Assembly (NCBI GenBank): GCA_038227745.1
Contig: JBBRPS010000449.1
Coordinates: 1 to 8,571 of the forward strand
Source: DASPXY01 sp038227745
GTDB lineage: Bacteria > Planctomycetota > Planctomycetia > Gemmatales > Gemmataceae
DNA: 8,571 nt
Direction of reading: 5' to 3'
Position numbers and translations under genes: made by a program. Numbering within the stretch: the stretch's first letter is position 1; the number at the start of each line of letters is the position of its first letter. Of the stretch, positions 8,001-8,571 are shown in pieces. The notes below the pieces were generated by a model. The model saw nothing but the letters and a program-made list of their open reading frames with translations. It was not told where the DNA came from and made no database searches.

Positions 8001-8488
8001 GGTTCAGCTGCGCCACCTGCCACGGCGGGCCGCGCTGGACGCGCTCGACGGTGGACTACGGTCCGCCGCCCTCGCCGGAGATCGGCCTGGGGCTCGGCAA
8101 CCAGCGGGTCATCGGCGCCGAGCTGCGGCAGACGGCGACCCAGAATCCCGCTTTCCCCGCCGCCGGCCAGTTCCCGGGCGTTCTGATCAACGTCGGCACG
8201 TTCACGACGACCGGCCGGACAAACGAGGTGCGTGCCAACGCGGCCGACCCCGGCCAGGCGATCACCGCGCTGGGGGCGAACGGGTTCAACATCCCGTCGC
8301 TGCTGAGCGCCCACGAGACGGCGCCCTACTTCTACAGCGGCCTGGCGCAGACGCTCACTCAGGTGCTGGACGGCTCGCAGGACAACAACGGCGGCACGCG
8401 GCACCACTTCGTCACCGACCCGGCCCAGCGGGCAAACCTGGTCCAGTTCCTGCGGTCCATCGACCAGACGACGCCGACGTTCCCGTAA
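5066..8488 (+). CDS. Exported di-haem c-type cytochrome with YVTN and kelch beta-propellers (MauG/cytochrome c peroxidase-like)
   Basis: This complete 1140-residue protein ends at TAA 8486-8488. Residues 7-23 are two arginines followed by a hydrophobic run, acting as signal peptide or membrane anchor; there is no lipobox. Residues about 41-465 form a YVTN-type propeller, by count seven blades, with P-N-x-x-x-x-Y-V-A-N motifs clearest at 89-98 and 131-140. The first haem module follows: G-A-E-L-F-F (477-482), CIVCH (499-503), then D-N-V-T-W (510-514) and D-E-V-H-D-F-E (548-554). Residues about 568-918 form a kelch-type propeller with G-G turns at 577, 636, 694, 814 and 866 and an S-G variant at 754. 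The second haem module has G-R-x-L-F (966-970), CATCH (982-986) and a C-terminal stretch with F-N-I-P-S-L (1074-1079), T-A-P-Y-F (1085-1089) and L-V-Q-F-L-R-S-I-D, as in di-haem peroxidase/MauG proteins. Haem attachment implies a location outside the cytoplasmic membrane. Electron transfer or peroxidase-like oxidation is inferred; the substrate is unknown. Confidence 0.92.
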   Translation: MTNAMMRWRTLALVALGVVVYLLTTQGSGAGQPTSVGPRQSSPIVLTPDDSTLLCVNPEANTVSLFQPTGQRLADVAVGREPVSVAAHPNNQTAYVANALDGTVSVISLPTRKVTATIPVGTEPAAVALSPNGTRLYVANAASNTLTVIDTTTNLAVTTVDLSPFGTAPRAIAVTNNGDANDADETVFVALFYAQLRPGKTATDEGQDDQREGRVVAISAATNAVLGTAVLAPLASTGFNANGQLAPATGLTPAVASTNPQTFTTPTGAYPNQLAALALHPSNGNAYVVSTGASPNGPLRFNSNVQGLVSIFNTASRAEVTAAQTDPNVRRTAPLNMNQGNNLATTPAPRLFLSNPVAMAWRPNGSDAWVVIQNSDLVVRLTVDGNGIPTVGQPLVAGPSVLVRVDLESVTGAQTAGKAPRGIAINSGGTKAYVFNFVSRSVTEIDISNATSPAISNTFRASALPAAGSVDATALLGAELFFTGRGPQGRMSNESWGGCIVCHPNVGRSDNVTWMFDAGPRQTIPLDGTFSRSNPNDQRVLNWSAVRDEVHDFELNTRGVFGGRGLIDDDRLVFAIGGTSGAAPADSGLIEQFQQVTGAVTKTNDLAGGAALPVLTSPRRDFATATLDDGRVLIIGGRTRGNPGDVIGGTSAILEFNPRTNAVRARNSLGFTPRHSLGAAAVGTSQGFRVYAIGGYTKGAVTTAASSLVQEYNPATDSWRNVASLPTAVAQFGITTAGGINIAEPLQLVHVVSGNTGTEGAPSVANPNPVQRFQADPAGPGTWSAFSVPGLTLRRNHGAAVALRGVQSRVFVIGGQNAGGMVLDTVEEYLAQAVAVVATPHTSLPAPRARFGIGSTLSTNQIYVVGGVDGAGADQTTVFEYTTNANPAVGMAGPPGTPSGAWMTRGNLSVARRSLQVSSPPGVTNFLPNRSAGRDPRQDAIAVWVQRNVRSARAPVPATDPQAQAGRTLFGQTGLVVAGFSCATCHGGPRWTRSTVDYGPPPSPEIGLGLGNQRVIGAELRQTATQNPAFPAAGQFPGVLINVGTFTTTGRTNEVRANAADPGQAITALGANGFNIPSLLSAHETAPYFYSGLAQTLTQVLDGSQDNNGGTRHHFVTDPAQRANLVQFLRSIDQTTPTFP

Positions 8489-8496
8489 CCGCGTCT

Positions 8497-8520
8497 CCAC
8501 CGTTTAGCCGCGAGCGGTGG
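8497..8520 (+). terminator. Weak hairpin after the di-haem gene
   Basis: CCACCG (8497-8502) and CGGTGG (8515-8520) form a 6-bp stem with a 12-nt loop, starting 8 nt after the stop codon. No U-tract follows, so it is at best a weak or factor-dependent terminator. The remaining bases to 8571 hold no visible gene. Confidence 0.25.
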
Positions 8521-8571
8521 GGCCCAACCCACATCGGGCTCGGGCGCACCCCTCCCGGGGAAACAAATAAC

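Noticed and set aside
5024..8500. 1158-codon open frame on the minus strand
   Set aside because: It is the antisense shadow of the di-haem protein. Its product is low-complexity Arg/Gly/Ala/Asp-rich sequence without motifs, whereas the plus strand carries two CxxCH sites and two propellers.

Overview
The window looks like chromosomal DNA from a planctomycete, most likely of the Gemmata/Gemmataceae type. It is very GC-rich. The clearest clue is the N-terminus of the leftward protein: an arginine run (residues 27-31) followed by L-E-F-L-E-D-R-T-T-P-S, the N-terminal hallmark of very large secreted planctomycete proteins. The lineage rests on this motif and on composition, not on a database search.

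Layout: (1) bases 1-4340, minus strand: the first 1446 codons of a giant, cysteine-free, repeat-built extracellular protein whose C-terminus lies beyond the left edge. It contains beta-rich repeats with RTX-like G-G-x-G-x-D turns, a diverged internal duplication of about 220 residues, a Calx-beta domain, one complete putative-Ig (He_PIG-like) domain and the start of a second. (2) 4341-5065: a 725-bp divergent intergenic region. It holds candidate promoters for both genes, a perfect 16-bp palindrome, two sets of direct repeats and two leader hairpins. No convincing gene was found in it. (3) 5066-8488, plus strand: a complete 1140-residue exported protein. In order it has an N-terminal hydrophobic segment, a seven-bladed YVTN-type propeller, a first haem site (CIVCH), a six-bladed kelch-type propeller, and a second haem-binding module (CATCH) with a C-terminal tail resembling di-haem cytochrome c peroxidase/MauG proteins. 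(4) 8489-8571: a short 3' flank with one weak hairpin.

Both proteins are built for the cell envelope or exterior: one as a probable surface or matrix protein, the other as a probable periplasmic or exported di-haem redox protein. They are transcribed divergently from a shared control region, so co-regulation is possible, but nothing in the sequence proves a functional link.

The most interesting item is the architecture of the rightward gene, in which a kelch propeller sits between the two haem sites of a YVTN/di-haem protein. Very long open frames opposite both genes are explained as shadows of GC-rich codon usage.
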